A DNA stretch of 64,000 bases from JAAURB01 sp049649525 (lineage in GTDB: Bacteria; Cyanobacteriota; Cyanobacteriia; Cyanobacteriales; Microcoleaceae): positions 67,253-131,252 of the forward strand of contig JBARZE010000045.1 in NCBI GenBank assembly GCA_049649525.1, in the 5' to 3' direction. Below are positions 35,788-45,105 of this stretch, in pieces. A program made the position numbers and the translations under genes. How positions within the stretch are numbered: the first letter of the stretch is position 1; each line of letters opens with the position of its first letter. The notes beneath the pieces were generated by a model, which saw nothing but the letters and a program-made list of their open reading frames with translations, was not told the origin of the DNA and ran no database searches.

Positions 35788-36609
35788 ATGAAATTTTCAC
35801 AGGCAAAACAAAATTTTTATCAACAAATCAATCAATCCGATTCACAGATAGATTTAGCATTATCAGCACTCTATATTGCTCAAAATCAATTTAATGAAAT
35901 CAATCCTCAACAATATATTCATGCTTTAGATGCAATAGCAGCCGAAATTAAAGCACGATTACCTCAATCTCGTTATCCTTTAAAAATCATTCAAACTATT
36001 AATAAATATTTATTTCAAGAGTTAGGATTTATAGGAAACTATGAAAATTATTATGATCCATTGAATAGCTATTTAAATCAGGTAATTAAACGGCGCACAG
36101 GAATTCCGATTACCTTGTCAGTTATTTATTTAGAAATTGCGAAAAGAATTGATTTTCCGATGGTAGGAATTGGTATGCCGGGACATTTTTTAATCCGTCC
36201 AGATTTTGAAGAAGCGGGAATTTATGTAGATGCTTTTAATCAAGGTGAAGTGCTATTTACCGAAGATTGTGAAGCGAGACTATCACAAATTTATCATCAA
36301 CCTGTTCAACTAAAACCCGAGTTTTTAGCCGCTGTTAGTCAGCGTCAAATTTTAGCCCGAATTTTAACAAATTTAAAAATTATTTATATGAATTCAGAAC
36401 AATTTGAAATAGCTGTTTCAATGATAGAATTTATTCTACTATTATTTCCTAATGCGATTACAGAAAAACGCGATCGCGGTATTCTTTATTATCAGCTAAA
36501 ACGTTGGATAGAAGCCAGACAGGATTTAGAGGACTACTTACGATACTCTCCCTCGGGTCAAGATGCATCAGTGATTCGCCAACTATTGGCTCGAATTGCC
36601 TCCTATTAA
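35788..36609 (+). CDS. SirB1 family protein (transglutaminase-like plus TPR)
   Basis: 273 residues. N-terminal helical part, then a transglutaminase-like fold: YEDPLNSYLN-like segment YYDPLNSYLNQVIKRRTGIP, SVIYLEIAKRIDFPMVGIGMPGHFL (the usual GxPGHFLVR motif) and VDAFNQGEVL. The C-terminal third (195-270) has tetratricopeptide-like helices (LARILTNLKIIYMNSEQFE). SirB1 proteins have the fold of cysteine proteases, but the catalytic cysteine is not conserved, so it is probably non-enzymatic. Function in cyanobacteria unknown. ATG at 35788. Confidence 0.82.
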   Translation: MKFSQAKQNFYQQINQSDSQIDLALSALYIAQNQFNEINPQQYIHALDAIAAEIKARLPQSRYPLKIIQTINKYLFQELGFIGNYENYYDPLNSYLNQVIKRRTGIPITLSVIYLEIAKRIDFPMVGIGMPGHFLIRPDFEEAGIYVDAFNQGEVLFTEDCEARLSQIYHQPVQLKPEFLAAVSQRQILARILTNLKIIYMNSEQFEIAVSMIEFILLLFPNAITEKRDRGILYYQLKRWIEARQDLEDYLRYSPSGQDASVIRQLLARIASY

Positions 36610-36778
36610 ATTGACTGAGTGGGGAACTTTGATGATCATCACAAAGACATACTAGACTAGTGGACAATTAAAGGTAAACTGTTTTAAGTCTGAACCTTAA
36701 CTTCAGAAATAGTATCTAAACTACAGAAGCGTCCAATCGACTGTAACTGTAAATTAAACGTTAGTAAGGAAATAAGCA

Positions 36779-37411
36779 ATGAATTTTTCGATCGAGCCAG
36801 GGTTTCGTAGTCCTTATAAATTCTTTACCCAAGGCATCTCAAAATATATTTCTCTGGGGGTTGCCATGATTTTGGGGGTCATCTCCAGTATTATCATCTT
36901 TGCTCGACCCGCTCCCGCTGTCGATGCACTACAAGTGAAGTATGGTGCAGCAAGCATTTCTGTTGAATTTGCAGATCTTAATACTTTTGCAGAAAGCGGA
37001 GAACAATCTAATCAGCTTCGAGCCTTATTTTCATTAGCAGACTTAAGTGATGCTCAAATAGCAGATGTTCGGACTGCTTTGAATTTCGGTTTTAATATTC
37101 CAGAAAATCTTGTCGATTCATTGCTCGGTTCTAGCTATGGTAGGTTAGCTTTAGGCGCATTTAGTTTATTTGTTACCCCTGGTAGTCAAATTGATCAAAT
37201 TGCAGATAATGTGATTGATGCAGTCAAAACAGCAACTAGAGATGGTAGATTAACTTTCTTAGAACTGATTTTAAGCTACGAAGGAATAGATGTAATTGAA
37301 GTTAATGCAGAGGCTTTAGTTGGCATCTATCAAGATATATCAGCCTTTGGAGAACAAGCTCTTGAATTTATCAGAGCACAACCAGAAGTTCAAGATATTA
37401 TTTGTGGATAA
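36779..37411 (+). CDS. DUF1400-type membrane-anchored protein
   Basis: 210 residues. One membrane/signal segment (about 25-45, ending ARPAPAVDA), then a domain of the DUF1400 type found as the N-terminal module of many cyanobacterial alpha/beta hydrolases: LQVKYGAASISVEFADLNTFAESGE, LRALFSLADLSDAQIADVR and ALGAFSLFVTPGSQ. Here the module stands alone; there is no hydrolase domain after it. It may be an exported accessory protein. Starts with ATG preceded by AAGGAAATAAGCA, a reasonable ribosome binding site. Confidence 0.75.
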   Translation: MNFSIEPGFRSPYKFFTQGISKYISLGVAMILGVISSIIIFARPAPAVDALQVKYGAASISVEFADLNTFAESGEQSNQLRALFSLADLSDAQIADVRTALNFGFNIPENLVDSLLGSSYGRLALGAFSLFVTPGSQIDQIADNVIDAVKTATRDGRLTFLELILSYEGIDVIEVNAEALVGIYQDISAFGEQALEFIRAQPEVQDIICG

Positions 37412-37518
37412 TCCCATAATTTATATTCAACCAATCTAATTAAATACCTGTCCTTTTTATCTATTTTTACAATAATTAGGACAGGTTTACTTTATGATCA
37501 AATCCTTTCAGTGATATC

Positions 37519-38223
37519 ATGTTTCTCTCTCCTCTGAGTTTAGTCAGTGCTATTTCTCGACAATTTCCAGAAGCACTATTTTATCAACCGACAACTCAAC
37601 CCGTTATTGCTTTAACAATTGATGATGTGGGAGATGCTTCAACCCAACAAATTATTAATGTTATTGCAGATTATAACCAAAAAATAGCGGGTATTTCTCG
37701 GGGTGTGAATGCTACCTTTTTTATTACTACTCATCACCTAAAAAATAATTACGGTATTCTAGAAACGATTTTAAAACATAACTATGAAATCGGAAATCAT
37801 GGTATTTATGATCGAACTCATGCTGACTTAAACCCGGATGAATTTGCACAAGAATTTCAACAGGCACATGAGACACTGACAAGAGACACTAAAGCGGTGG
37901 TGAAATGGTTTAGACCCGGTCGAGGACGCTATAACCAAACGATGGTTAAAACTTTATCTCAGATGGCAAAAAATGCCGGATATTATCCTCTATTTGCCTT
38001 GGCTTCTATGATTCCCCTCGATACCTTTCAATTTACTAATTATCCTCAGTTTACAACTCGATATGTGTCTCAATTCATTTTTCCCGGTGCAATTTTAGTC
38101 TTACATGGCGGCTCAATTTCTCGCTCTCGTCAAACTGTTACTGCTTTGAAACACATCTTATCTTATTGCGATCGCCATCATTATCGTGTAGTGAGTCTAA
38201 GCGAGTTATACGAACAATTTTAG
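37519..38223 (+). CDS. polysaccharide deacetylase (NodB) family protein
   Basis: 234 residues. NodB motifs: ALTIDDVGD (TxDD, motif 1), NHGIYDRTH (HxxxH metal motif, motif 2) and RPGRGRYN (RxPxGxxxx, motif 3), plus LVLHGG near the C-terminus (motif 5). Such enzymes remove N-acetyl groups from chitin, peptidoglycan or exopolysaccharide with a divalent metal. No signal peptide or membrane helix is evident, so it may be cytoplasmic, or the first MFLSPLSLVSAISR segment may be a weak signal. Starts at ATG 37519. Confidence 0.85.
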   Translation: MFLSPLSLVSAISRQFPEALFYQPTTQPVIALTIDDVGDASTQQIINVIADYNQKIAGISRGVNATFFITTHHLKNNYGILETILKHNYEIGNHGIYDRTHADLNPDEFAQEFQQAHETLTRDTKAVVKWFRPGRGRYNQTMVKTLSQMAKNAGYYPLFALASMIPLDTFQFTNYPQFTTRYVSQFIFPGAILVLHGGSISRSRQTVTALKHILSYCDRHHYRVVSLSELYEQF

Positions 38224-38506
38224 TCTAATTTATTGTTGAATCTGAGTCCTATAATTGTCATCAAACTCGCTCTTGTTTTGAATTGAATTTTATACTAAGT
38301 ATTATATAATTTGTGAAAAATTATGACTGTAGTCAGTGGCTAGACGGGAGCGTCTAGCAAAGGATTGACTTAAAAAAGTATCATATCACAATACTTTATA
38401 GATAAACATCACAATTTCCCTGAAAGAGGTTGTTATATGATGAAAGAAGGAATTAACTTATGGTGCATTTTGCATAACTTAACTATCATTGCATTTTACT
38501 AGCACT

Positions 38507-39955
38507 ATGTTTCAGTTCTTTTCCAAAGTTTGGAGTCAATTAGTTGATCTTTTATATCAAAAAACTGTTCTTATTCTAAGTATATTTTGTAGCATTGCCA
38601 TCATTGCAGCGTTGTTGAATATGACTCATGTCACTTCTCACATGATGAGAGAACAAGCGCTTCAAAATGCTAGCTTATATACTCAAACCCTCAAAACATC
38701 TCGTACGCTTTATAATTCAAAACTCGTGAGTCAGATTACAGAAAATGACACGGTAAAAGTAACTCATGACTACATGAATATTGAGGGTGCAATTCCTCTA
38801 CCTGCGACTTATTTAATTGAAATGAGTCAGCGAATTAGTCAACTTAAACTAGGGTTATCCGTTCGACTTTATAGTGACTATCCTTTCCCTTGGCGAAAAG
38901 AAACTGGAGGCGCTCAAGATGCATTTTAAATGGAGGCAATGCAGGCCTTAAAACAAAATTAGAGTCAACCATTTTATCGGTTTGAATCTGTTAATAATCG
39001 TTCTACTTTTCGCTATGCACAAGCGGATATTCTTGAACCCAGTTGTGTGAATTGTCATAATACTTATCCCGGTACGCCAAAAACAGATTGGAAGGTGGGA
39101 AATGTGCGGGGAATACTAGAAATTACTCAACCCGTAGATACAGTTACAAAACATTTGCGACATGGACTTAAAGAAACCAGTTTACTGTTAGTTGGATTAG
39201 CATTTTTAGCCTGATCAGGATTAGCATTAGTCATTAGTCGTCTGCGTCGAACCTCGAAATAACTCGAACAAAAAGTACTGGAACGTACTGCTAAATTACA
39301 ATAATTCCATTTAAAATTAACTGATGAGCAGGAAAAGTCAGAGCAATTATTATTATCTATTTTACCACCCCCTATTGCTCAACGATTAAAAGATGGAGAA
39401 CGTCAGATTGCGGATGGCTTTACAGAAGCGACTATTTTATTTGCAGATATTGTCGGGTTTACGAGATTATCTGAAAAAGTAGATCTAGAAGCATTAGTGA
39501 AGATGTTAAATTAAGTTTTTTCAGCATTTGACACGCTTTGCGATCGCTATAATTTAGAAAAAATTAAAACCATTGGTGATGCTTATATGGTAGTCGGAGG
39601 ATTGCCTAATCCTTGTAAAAATCATGCTGATTTGATTGTTAAGATGGCAATAGCCATGCAAAAAGAAGTCACTCTATTTAACAAGCGAAATCACACAGAC
39701 ATTAATATCAGAATCGGGATTAATACAGGCCCGGTTGTTGCGGGAGTGATTGGTAAGAAAAAGTTTATTTATGATCTGTGGGGAGATGCTGTGAATACGG
39801 CGATTCGCATGGAATCTCACGGGATCGCGGGAGAAATTCAAGTTACAGAAACCGTGTATGAAATGTTAAAAATGAGATTTGTTTTTGAACAACGAGGATT
39901 GATTGAAATTAAAGGTAAAGGTATAATGAAAACTTATTTACTCAAAGCTCAATAA
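38507..39955 (+). pseudogene. adenylate/guanylate cyclase gene with six in-frame stop codons
   Basis: One reading frame of 483 codons, no indel, with stops at 38927 (TAA), 38960 (TAG), 39212 (TGA), 39260 (TAA), 39302 (TAA) and 39512 (TAA). N-terminal part: a membrane helix (about residues 20-40) and a DUF3365-type extracytoplasmic sensor with a haem-type CVNCHNTYPGTP motif. A second helix (near 39190-39240) precedes a coiled-coil and a class III cyclase domain: LFADIVGFTRLSEKV (first metal aspartate), IKTIGDAYMVVGG, RIGINTGPVVAGVIGKKKF, YDLWGDAVNTA. Each stop fits one substitution from a likely sense codon (for example CAA, GAA, TGG). The gene is inactive unless stops are read through. Confidence 0.85.
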
Positions 39956-40374
39956 TCTGTATCAGTTCTCGTTTGAGCCTTAAGTGAGTTATTAGTTATT
40001 AGTTGTTAGTTATTAGTTATAAATTTGATACTAAATACTCATGCAATACAAGAGTTCACAGAGTTGAAAGCATGACAGATATATACGTTGACGATTCACT
40101 GATATCAGATCGGCTCGACATTCGCAAAAATATAATCTTAATAATTTTATACAAAAGTAGAGAGAAAACGGTATACTGATCTACAGAGGTATGACATCAA
40201 ATATGGAAATTTAAACACAGAAATAGCAGGGAGAACGATATCGTTAAAACAAAGATATTTCTTCAGATAGAAGACTCTTAGATATCGCAACAGGATAAAA
40301 ATGTAGAGCATCAACATTCATTCTTGGTGAAGATGTTTAATATAAATTTATGTTAATTTGATGGAGCAAGATGT
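39956..40374. other. spacer with TTAGTTATTAGTTATTAG repeat
   Basis: 419 bp. The low-complexity string at 39986-40020 (TTATTAGTTATTAGTTGTTAGTTATTAG) begins it; the rest is AT-rich with no gene or promoter I can name. A weak TTGACG (40089-40094) and TATCAG pair has no good spacing. Confidence 0.45.
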
Positions 40375-42903
40375 ATGCGAGCAGTGCTGATGGCGGGCGG
40401 ATCGGGGACGCGACTGAGACCGTTAACTTGTGACCTTCCTAAACCGATGGTACCGATTTTAAATCGCCCCATTGCTGAACATATCATTAATCTACTCAAG
40501 CGCCATCACATCAGTGAGGTAATTGCAACTCTTTATTATTTGCCCGATGTGATGCGAGAATACTTCCAGGATGGGAGTGACTTGGGGGTACAAATGACTT
40601 ATGCAGTCGAAGAAGATAAACCACTTGGGACTGCTGGCTGTGTTAAAAATATTGCAGAATTGCTCGATAGTACATTTTTGGTGGTAAGTGGAGATTGTAT
40701 CACCGACTTTGATTTAAGCGCCGCGATTGAATTCCATCAACGTCAACAGTCCAAAGCCACACTCGTATTAACCCGAGTTGCTAACCCCTTAGACTTTGGG
40801 GTCGTCATTACCGATGAAAATCGCCGAATTTGTCGCTTCCTCGAAAAACCCTCCACCAGTGAAATTTTCTCTGACACAGTCAATACAGGCACTTATATCT
40901 TAGAGCCGGAAGTATTAGAATATCTTCCCATTAACGAAGAGAGTGATTTTTCAAAAGATTTGTTTCCGTTATTGCTCGAAAAAGATATTCCCATGTATGG
41001 CTACGTTGCTGAGGGATATTGGTGCGATGTCGGTCATCTCGATGCCTACCGCGAAGCCCAATATGATGCATTACGGGGTAAAGTTAAACTCGATATGCCT
41101 TACCCAAAGCGATCGCCTGGGCTGTGGGTGGGAGAAAATACTTATATTGATGAAACAGCCAAAATTGAAACCCCTGTATTAATTGGTCGTAATTGTCGGA
41201 TCGGGCCAAGGGTTGAGATTGATGCCGGGACTGTGATTGGTGATAATATCACGATAGGAGCCGATGCTAATCTTAAACGGCCAATTATCTGGAATGGGGC
41301 AATTGTCGGGGATGATGCCCATTTACGCGCCTGTGTCATTGCCCGAGGGACTCGCGTAGATCGCCGCGCTCATGTCCTCGAAGGAGCCGTTGTCGGGTCT
41401 TTATCAACCGTGGGGGAAGAAGCCCAAATTAGCCCCGGTGTGCGGGTGTGGCCGAGTAAAAAGATTGAGTCTGGGGCCACCTTAAATATTAATCTGATTT
41501 GGGGTAATACTGCCGCCCGTAACTTATTTGGACAGCAAGGGGTTCAAGGCATTGCTAATATTGATATTACTCCAGAATTTGCCGTAAAATTAGGAGCCGC
41601 TTATGGCTCAACCCTAAAACACGGGGCAACGGTTGCAGTTTCTCGAGATCAACGCCGGGTTTCTCGGATGGTAACGCGATCGCTTGTTTCTGGGTTAATG
41701 TCAGTCGGGGTAAATACCCTTAACCTAGAAGATACGGCTATTCCTGTGTCTCGGACTGTGGTTTCCAGCCTCGATGTAATTGGGGGAGTTCATGTACGCT
41801 TATCACCTGATCGCGCCGATCAAATCCTAATTGAAATTTTAGACGAAAATGGGATTAATATTTCTAAAACCAAAGAAAAGAAAATTGAAGGGGCTTACTT
41901 CAAAGAAGATTTACGACGGGCGCAAATTCAAGAAATTGGCAGTGTTGCTTATCCTTCTAAAGTGGTTGATACCTACAGAAGTAACTTTGAAAAACATCTT
42001 AATGTTGAAGCCTTGCGCCACAGTAACGCCCGCGTGGTGATTGATTATGTTTATGCGGTTTCTGGGGCAATTTTACCCCAATTGTTAGCCAAGTTTGGCT
42101 GTGATGCGGTAGTGCTGAATGCCAGCTTAAGTCAAGTGGCAGTTTCAGACAAAGAACGAATTAATTTACTCGATCAATTGGGGCGAGTCGTGGAAGCGTT
42201 GCGGGCTAGTTTTGGCGTACAGGTTTATGCCAATGGCGAACAATTAATCTTAGTGGATGAAACCGGAAGCCCGATCCGAGGAGAAACTTTAACCGCATTA
42301 ATGGTGAGTATGATCTTAACCGTTAAGCCGAGAAGTTCTGTTGTTGTTCCGGTTCATGCTTCTTCTGCTATTGAACAAATTGCCCACCGTCATGATGCCA
42401 CTGTAATTCGTACTAAAGCCAATCCAACCGCACTCATGGAAGCGTGTCATACTCATCCTAACGTAGTATTGGGGGGAAGTGGAGAAATTGGCTTTATTTT
42501 TCCTCAGTTTCATCCGGGGTTTGATGCGATGTTTTCTATTGCTAAGTTAATTGAAATGTTAACCACGCAAGAACGCACTGTCGGGCAATTACGCTCAGAT
42601 TTACCTAATGTTATTCATCGTCGTTATACCGTTCGTTGTCCTTGGGGAGTTAAAGGCGCGTTAATGCGGCATTTAGTCGAAACCCATGCCACCGACAATT
42701 TAGAATTAATTGATGGCGTTAAACTTTTAAACTATCAAAATGATAACTGGATTTTAGTCTTACCGGACGCAGGCGAACCTGTTGTTCATCTCTATGCCAA
42801 TAGTTACAATCGAGATTGGGTCGATACAACTTTGCGGGAATATCGCAATTTAGTTCAAGATTTTGTCAACCACTATCAAGGAATTGCTCTCGAAGAAATA
42901 TGA
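40375..42903 (+). CDS. mannose-1-phosphate guanylyltransferase/phosphomannomutase-like fusion
   Basis: 842 residues in three parts. 1-235: nucleotidyltransferase (MAGGSGTRLRPLTCDLPKP, VVSGDCITD, GYWCDVGHLDAY). About 245-370: left-handed beta-helix hexapeptide repeats (GRNCRIGPRVEIDAGTVIGD). 375-842: phosphohexomutase-like domain (AVKLGAAYGSTLKHGATVAVSRD). The mutase-like part lacks the normal phosphoserine loop (TASHNP); it reads GGVHVRLSPDRADQILIEI, so it is probably not a working mutase. The product is likely GDP-mannose or another NDP-sugar for surface glycans. It overlaps the AtzG-like gene by 4 bp. Confidence 0.88.
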   Translation: MRAVLMAGGSGTRLRPLTCDLPKPMVPILNRPIAEHIINLLKRHHISEVIATLYYLPDVMREYFQDGSDLGVQMTYAVEEDKPLGTAGCVKNIAELLDSTFLVVSGDCITDFDLSAAIEFHQRQQSKATLVLTRVANPLDFGVVITDENRRICRFLEKPSTSEIFSDTVNTGTYILEPEVLEYLPINEESDFSKDLFPLLLEKDIPMYGYVAEGYWCDVGHLDAYREAQYDALRGKVKLDMPYPKRSPGLWVGENTYIDETAKIETPVLIGRNCRIGPRVEIDAGTVIGDNITIGADANLKRPIIWNGAIVGDDAHLRACVIARGTRVDRRAHVLEGAVVGSLSTVGEEAQISPGVRVWPSKKIESGATLNINLIWGNTAARNLFGQQGVQGIANIDITPEFAVKLGAAYGSTLKHGATVAVSRDQRRVSRMVTRSLVSGLMSVGVNTLNLEDTAIPVSRTVVSSLDVIGGVHVRLSPDRADQILIEILDENGINISKTKEKKIEGAYFKEDLRRAQIQEIGSVAYPSKVVDTYRSNFEKHLNVEALRHSNARVVIDYVYAVSGAILPQLLAKFGCDAVVLNASLSQVAVSDKERINLLDQLGRVVEALRASFGVQVYANGEQLILVDETGSPIRGETLTALMVSMILTVKPRSSVVVPVHASSAIEQIAHRHDATVIRTKANPTALMEACHTHPNVVLGGSGEIGFIFPQFHPGFDAMFSIAKLIEMLTTQERTVGQLRSDLPNVIHRRYTVRCPWGVKGALMRHLVETHATDNLELIDGVKLLNYQNDNWILVLPDAGEPVVHLYANSYNRDWVDTTLREYRNLVQDFVNHYQGIALEEI

Positions 42904-43094
42904 ATTCTATACCTGATTATGTCGATATGACGGCTGACTTACTTAATTTACCGCTCGATCCAGATTATCGTTCAGGTGTGATTTATAATTTTGAATCTAT
43001 TGCCGAAATCGCTCGTTTGGTTACAGAATTTCCCTTAGATGAAACGGTGGAATCTACGGCTACATTTAACCCGTTACCCGATGAAGAAATATAG
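42900..43094 (+). CDS. AtzG-like small subunit (DUF4089 type)
   Basis: 64 residues from ATG at 42900; the start overlaps the preceding stop as ATGA, so translation is coupled. MNSIPDYVDMTADLLNLPL, then VIYNFESIAEIARLV and a short acidic tail. It resembles the small AtzG-type (DUF4089) subunit that pairs with the amidase AtzE in 1-carboxybiuret hydrolase. The AtzE-like gene follows after 134 bp, which supports this. The family assignment is from the pattern and context. Confidence 0.7.
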   Translation: MNSIPDYVDMTADLLNLPLDPDYRSGVIYNFESIAEIARLVTEFPLDETVESTATFNPLPDEEI

Positions 43095-43228
43095 CAATTC
43101 AGTTTTGGTTTGCGCCGAACCTCAATCTCTATAAAACTTCTAGAATATCTAACTCTGTTCCCCGTTCCCCGTTGCGCTGTTTCCTCATAAATAAGACTTT
43201 CTGAACAACTCAGATGAGATTAATATAA

Positions 43229-44620
43229 ATGAGATTTAATTTACAACAAAATGATGCAGTTGCGATCGCAGAAGCCGTAAAATCAGGTGAAACTTCAGCT
43301 TTAGAAGTGTGTCATTCTGTATTCAATGATATTCAACAACGCAATTCTACCTTAAACTGTTTTATCACTATTCTCAAAGACAATAGTATTGCCACTGCTG
43401 AAGCCATTGATCGTGATCTTGCCGCCGGAAACGATCCCGGAGTATTAGCCGGAGTCCCCTTTGCTGTTAAAAACTTATTTGATATTGAGGGAACAATTAC
43501 CTTAGCCGGATCAAAAATCAATCAAGATCATCCTCCCGCCTCTCAAGATGCCACTGCTGTCACTCGCCTCAAACAAGCTGGGGCAGTACTCGTCGGGGCG
43601 TTAAACATGGATGAATACGCTTACGGCTTTGTGACAAAAAATACTCATTACGGCGCAACTCCCAACCCTCACGATCTCAAACGCATTGCTGGCGGCTCTT
43701 CTGGCGGCTCTGCGGCGGCTGTAGCAGCAAATTTGATCCCCCTAACATTGGGCAGCGATACGAACGGTTCTATCCGGGTTCCAGCGGCGCTGTGTGGGGT
43801 ATATGGCTTTAAACCCACTTACGGACGGTTATCTCGGGCGGGTACAGCTTTGTTTGCCAGCAGCCTCGATCATATTGGCCCCTTTGCCCGGTCTGTGAGG
43901 GATATTGCGATCGCCTACGATATTTTACAAGGGTCAGATCCTCGCGATCCGGTCTGTACAAAACGCTCACCTCAATTCTGTTCCTCTCAACTTGATGAAG
44001 ATATTACACCGTTGCGTATTGCGGTTGCAGAGGGATATTTTGCTAAAAATGGAGATCCAGAAGTATTTGCCGCCGTTGAAACCGTTGCCAAAGCGTTAGA
44101 AGTCAGACAACGAGTCACAATACCTGAGTCTGATCGTGCCAAGGCAGCGGCTTATATGATTACAGCGTCTGAGGGGAGTAATTTACATTTAGCAGATTTG
44201 CGATCGCGTCAAGGCGACTTTGATCCAGCTACACGAGATAGATTTTTAGCCGGGGCACTGATTCCGGGAAGTTGGTATCTTCAAGCCCAGCGATTTCGTC
44301 GTTGGTATCAGCAACAAGTTCAAAAGGTTTTTCAAAAGGTTGATGTGATTCTCGCCCCCACAACCCCCTGTATTGCGCCGCTAATAGAACAAGAAATAAT
44401 GACGATTGGGGGGAAAGAAATGTTAGTCAGACCTCATTTAGGGTTATATACTCAACCGTTATCCTTTATTGGTTTACCTGTTTTATCGGTTCCCATTTGG
44501 ACTAAACAGAATTTACCGTTAGGCGTTCAAATTATTGCTGCGCCCTATCAAGAATTATCAATTTTAAAAGTCGCAAAAGTATTAGAAGATCGAGGAATTA
44601 TCCATTCAAAAAATGATTAA
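43229..44620 (+). CDS. AtzE-like amidase
   Basis: 463 residues of the amidase signature family. Triad: K81 in AVKNLFD, cis-serine in GGSSGGS (155-161), nucleophile S181 in LGSDTNGSIRVPAAL. LAGVPFAVKNLFDIEG and SLDHIGPFARSV are further marks. With the DUF4089 small subunit it fits the AtzE group: hydrolysis of 1-carboxybiuret or a related ureido compound, linking to allophanate breakdown. Urea-type nitrogen use would be the role; no allophanate hydrolase is next to it. Generic amidase remains possible. Confidence 0.8.
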   Translation: MRFNLQQNDAVAIAEAVKSGETSALEVCHSVFNDIQQRNSTLNCFITILKDNSIATAEAIDRDLAAGNDPGVLAGVPFAVKNLFDIEGTITLAGSKINQDHPPASQDATAVTRLKQAGAVLVGALNMDEYAYGFVTKNTHYGATPNPHDLKRIAGGSSGGSAAAVAANLIPLTLGSDTNGSIRVPAALCGVYGFKPTYGRLSRAGTALFASSLDHIGPFARSVRDIAIAYDILQGSDPRDPVCTKRSPQFCSSQLDEDITPLRIAVAEGYFAKNGDPEVFAAVETVAKALEVRQRVTIPESDRAKAAAYMITASEGSNLHLADLRSRQGDFDPATRDRFLAGALIPGSWYLQAQRFRRWYQQQVQKVFQKVDVILAPTTPCIAPLIEQEIMTIGGKEMLVRPHLGLYTQPLSFIGLPVLSVPIWTKQNLPLGVQIIAAPYQELSILKVAKVLEDRGIIHSKND

Positions 44621-44887
44621 CTTTTCCTGATAAAGAGTATTTTTTAATGTAGTAATTCACAAAAACTGGTTAAAGATTTTATATCAATGAACCAACACTC
44701 GTCACAACTAAAAGCACTCCATTTGCAGGAGCAATTGTACCGCCACGACGCACGGGTTTAATCGGTTTATCATCTTTAAAAATAAAACTAAAGGTCTAGT
44801 AGATCACTACCAGACCTCAAATTACTGAAACTAAATTGACTCAAGCAGATTTAGTAGAGAAGTTAGACAGAAAATTAAAAATTGACG
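44621..44887. other. spacer with coding-like relics on both strands
   Basis: Minus strand 44684-44791 reads FIFKDDKPIKPVRRGGTIAP, then ANGVLLVV to a stop. Plus strand 44818-44884 reads TETKLTQADLVEKLDRKLKI just before the hairpin of the IS-like relic. Both look like ends of lost genes; neither has a start or a recognisable family. Confidence 0.35.
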
Positions 44888-45105
44888 TTCCCCGCTTACG
44901 AGTAAACGGGGATTCTTGAGCTGATTACCGCCCCTTCAAGTAAACTCTAATGAGGTCTTACTGCAATCATGTCTGAACCGAGAACACTAGAATATTATTC
45001 ACTATCTAGACTCCCACTGATGGTTCACTCTCCAAGCGTGCGTCTGTTACCAGACAAGTTCCTGTGCGCCCCACAGTACTATAACTATTCCCTACTTTTT
45101 CGACA
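44888..45105 (-). mobile_element. IS200/IS605-type relic: TnpB C-terminus and right-end hairpin
   Basis: Minus strand: at 45094-45011 it reads NSYSTVGRTGTCLVTDARLE, then SEPSVGV and a stop. This matches the C-terminal tail of cyanobacterial TnpB proteins (xLSTVGHTGT...). Further on, with frame changes, the sequence CAAGAATCCCCG leads to a hairpin CCCCGCTTAC/GTAAACGGGG (44890-44911), which resembles the right-end hairpin usual after tnpB in these elements. The rest of the transposase is gone. No tnpA and no left end were seen. It is a dead fragment. Confidence 0.55.
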
